Below, in pieces: positions 22,570 through 23,155 of a DNA stretch of 23,155 bases. Under the pieces are notes generated by a model. The model was not told where the DNA came from. It ran no database searches and saw only the letters and a program-made list of their open reading frames with translations. The DNA is from a virus, in the IMG/VR virus record IMGVR_UViG_3300003691_000055, positions 1 to 23,155 of that record; one strand, 5' to 3'. The translations under genes and the position numbers were made by a program. How positions within the stretch are numbered: position 1 is the first letter of the stretch; each line of letters opens with the position of its first letter.

Positions 22570-23007
22570 TTAGTTTTTAAAATTTTCTATCCGTTCTACT
22601 AATATTGTCAGGTAATACTTCATACCCATTAATTGTTGTTTTAACAATGTTTTCTCATTGTGATATGTTATTTTATTTGTTTTAGGAATTTTATTCTCCT
22701 TTATGTCTTTTTCTAATTCAGATATTTTAACTTCTAATTGTCGTGCTTCAATCATCATGTTATATTCAATTGGAGACTTATTATATACATCTAATTTATT
22801 TGGTAATACTTTGATCAACTTATAAGAATCAACAAATACTTTTTCAGGAGTCCATGATTTATAACCACCTTCGTATTCAACTTCATAACCATCTCTTGGT
22901 GGATTTGTATTATCTCCGGTTCTATAACCCAAATCTCTAGCATACTGTTCATTCATTGGTACAACATTCTCTAATAATTTTATTCCTAAGAATTGTTTTT
23001 TTGTCAT
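22570..23007 (-). CDS. Two-domain small phage protein (SWTPEKVF motif and crAss001_48-like helical end)
   Basis: A 145-residue protein if the ATG at 23007 is used. A longer frame would begin at a TTG 12 codons upstream (23043), but the ATG has an A-rich leader (AAAATAAAAATC) and sits just behind a promoter-like element, so it is preferred. Residues 40-58 read GYEVEYEGGYKSWTPEKVF, a motif that in many Bacteroidota phages directly precedes a Tad2/DUF2829 domain in the same polypeptide. The C-terminal helices (~86-145), with LLKQQLMGMKYYLTILVERI, resemble the crAss001_48-related family, whose function is unknown. Here the parts are recombined: motif plus helical domain in one gene and Tad2 in the next. 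Confidence 0.65.
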   Translation of the reverse strand: MTKKQFLGIKLLENVVPMNEQYARDLGYRTGDNTNPPRDGYEVEYEGGYKSWTPEKVFVDSYKLIKVLPNKLDVYNKSPIEYNMMIEARQLEVKISELEKDIKENKIPKTNKITYHNEKTLLKQQLMGMKYYLTILVERIENFKN

Positions 23008-23022
23008 GATTTTTATTTTAGA

Positions 23023-23051
23023 CAAAGATATACAAAACTTCAATACAAAAA
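23023..23051 (-). promoter_or_regulatory. Candidate Bacteroidota-type promoter
   Basis: On the minus strand TATCTTTG (23030-23023) matches the -7 consensus TAnnTTTG exactly. A TTTTTG (23051-23046) lies 15 nt upstream as a -33 element, slightly closer than the usual 17-21. The -7 box ends 15 nt before the chosen ATG, giving a leader of about 10 nt. It is the best promoter candidate in the window and could start the whole small-gene and packaging operon. Confidence 0.5.
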
Positions 23052-23155
23052 TGAACTTTCTTCATTACTGTTATGAACAATAATGTGGGGATTTTTTCTT
23101 GGTAAATTTTTTTGGAAGTTTTCTTGTTTGTGATCCCCCTATCACTACACCCCCC
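23052..23155. other. Gene-free right end with short inverted repeats
   Basis: No credible ORF. The stretch holds a 5-bp hairpin, GTGAT-CCCCCT-ATCAC (23130-23145), and a second pair GGGGAT (23087-23092) with ATCCCC (23133-23138) about 40 nt apart, and it ends in a run of C residues, unusual for this AT-rich DNA. It may contain upstream promoter sequence, an upstream terminator or a contig end. Confidence 0.4.

Noticed and set aside
23041-23043. TTG start of a longer version of the first gene
   Set aside because: The extra 12 residues show no conserved feature, and the promoter-like -7 element at 23023-23030 would lie inside the coding part; the ATG at 23007 has the expected A-rich leader.

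Overview
This AT-rich window (roughly 30% G+C by eye) is the structural and packaging half of a tailed bacteriophage that most likely infects a member of the Bacteroidota, probably a flavobacterium-like host. The evidence is: a terminase, portal, scaffold and capsid gene series of the type common in Bacteroidota phages; genes mostly preceded by A-rich leaders rather than Shine-Dalgarno sequences; a candidate promoter with the Bacteroidota -7 element TAnnTTTG; and a large fibre gene whose product starts with a flavobacterial-style signal peptide and carries 17-residue NTAIG-type repeats. Every gene I can support lies on the minus strand, so transcription runs from right to left. No tRNA, rRNA, CRISPR array, IS element or integrase was seen.

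Reading in the direction of transcription, the right end (23155 to about 19660) holds a candidate promoter and then small, tightly coupled genes: a two-domain small protein with a GYEVEYEGGY/SWTPEKVF motif; a DUF2829/Tad2-family protein (family known for blocking Thoeris defence); a tiny ORF interrupted in an A6 tract; a winged-helix-like protein; a possible HU/IHF-like protein; a conserved protein of unknown function; a 26-residue membrane-like peptide; a mini zinc peptidase with HEVVH; and three unknown small proteins.

The middle (19631 to 9655) is the packaging and head module: large terminase, portal with a coiled-coil tail and an EF-hand-like loop, Lys/Glu-repeat scaffold-like protein, major capsid protein followed by a strong hairpin, then two conserved structural/connector-like proteins and a 377-residue structural protein followed by a rho-independent terminator. 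No tape-measure or sheath gene is seen between the head genes and the fibres, which suits a podovirus-like particle, although tail genes could lie outside the window.

The left end (9575 to 1) is a receptor-binding and adhesion region: a cysteine-rich structural protein, then four or five fibre or fibre-associated genes built from shared, reshuffled modules, ending with a >1265-residue fibre/adhesin with a signal peptide that runs off the left edge. Many gene junctions are TAATG or ATGA overlaps, so translation is probably coupled along the operon. The points most worth a second look are the exported, host-adhesin-like fibre, the Tad2-like gene, the two unlisted micro-ORFs and the duplicated fibre modules.
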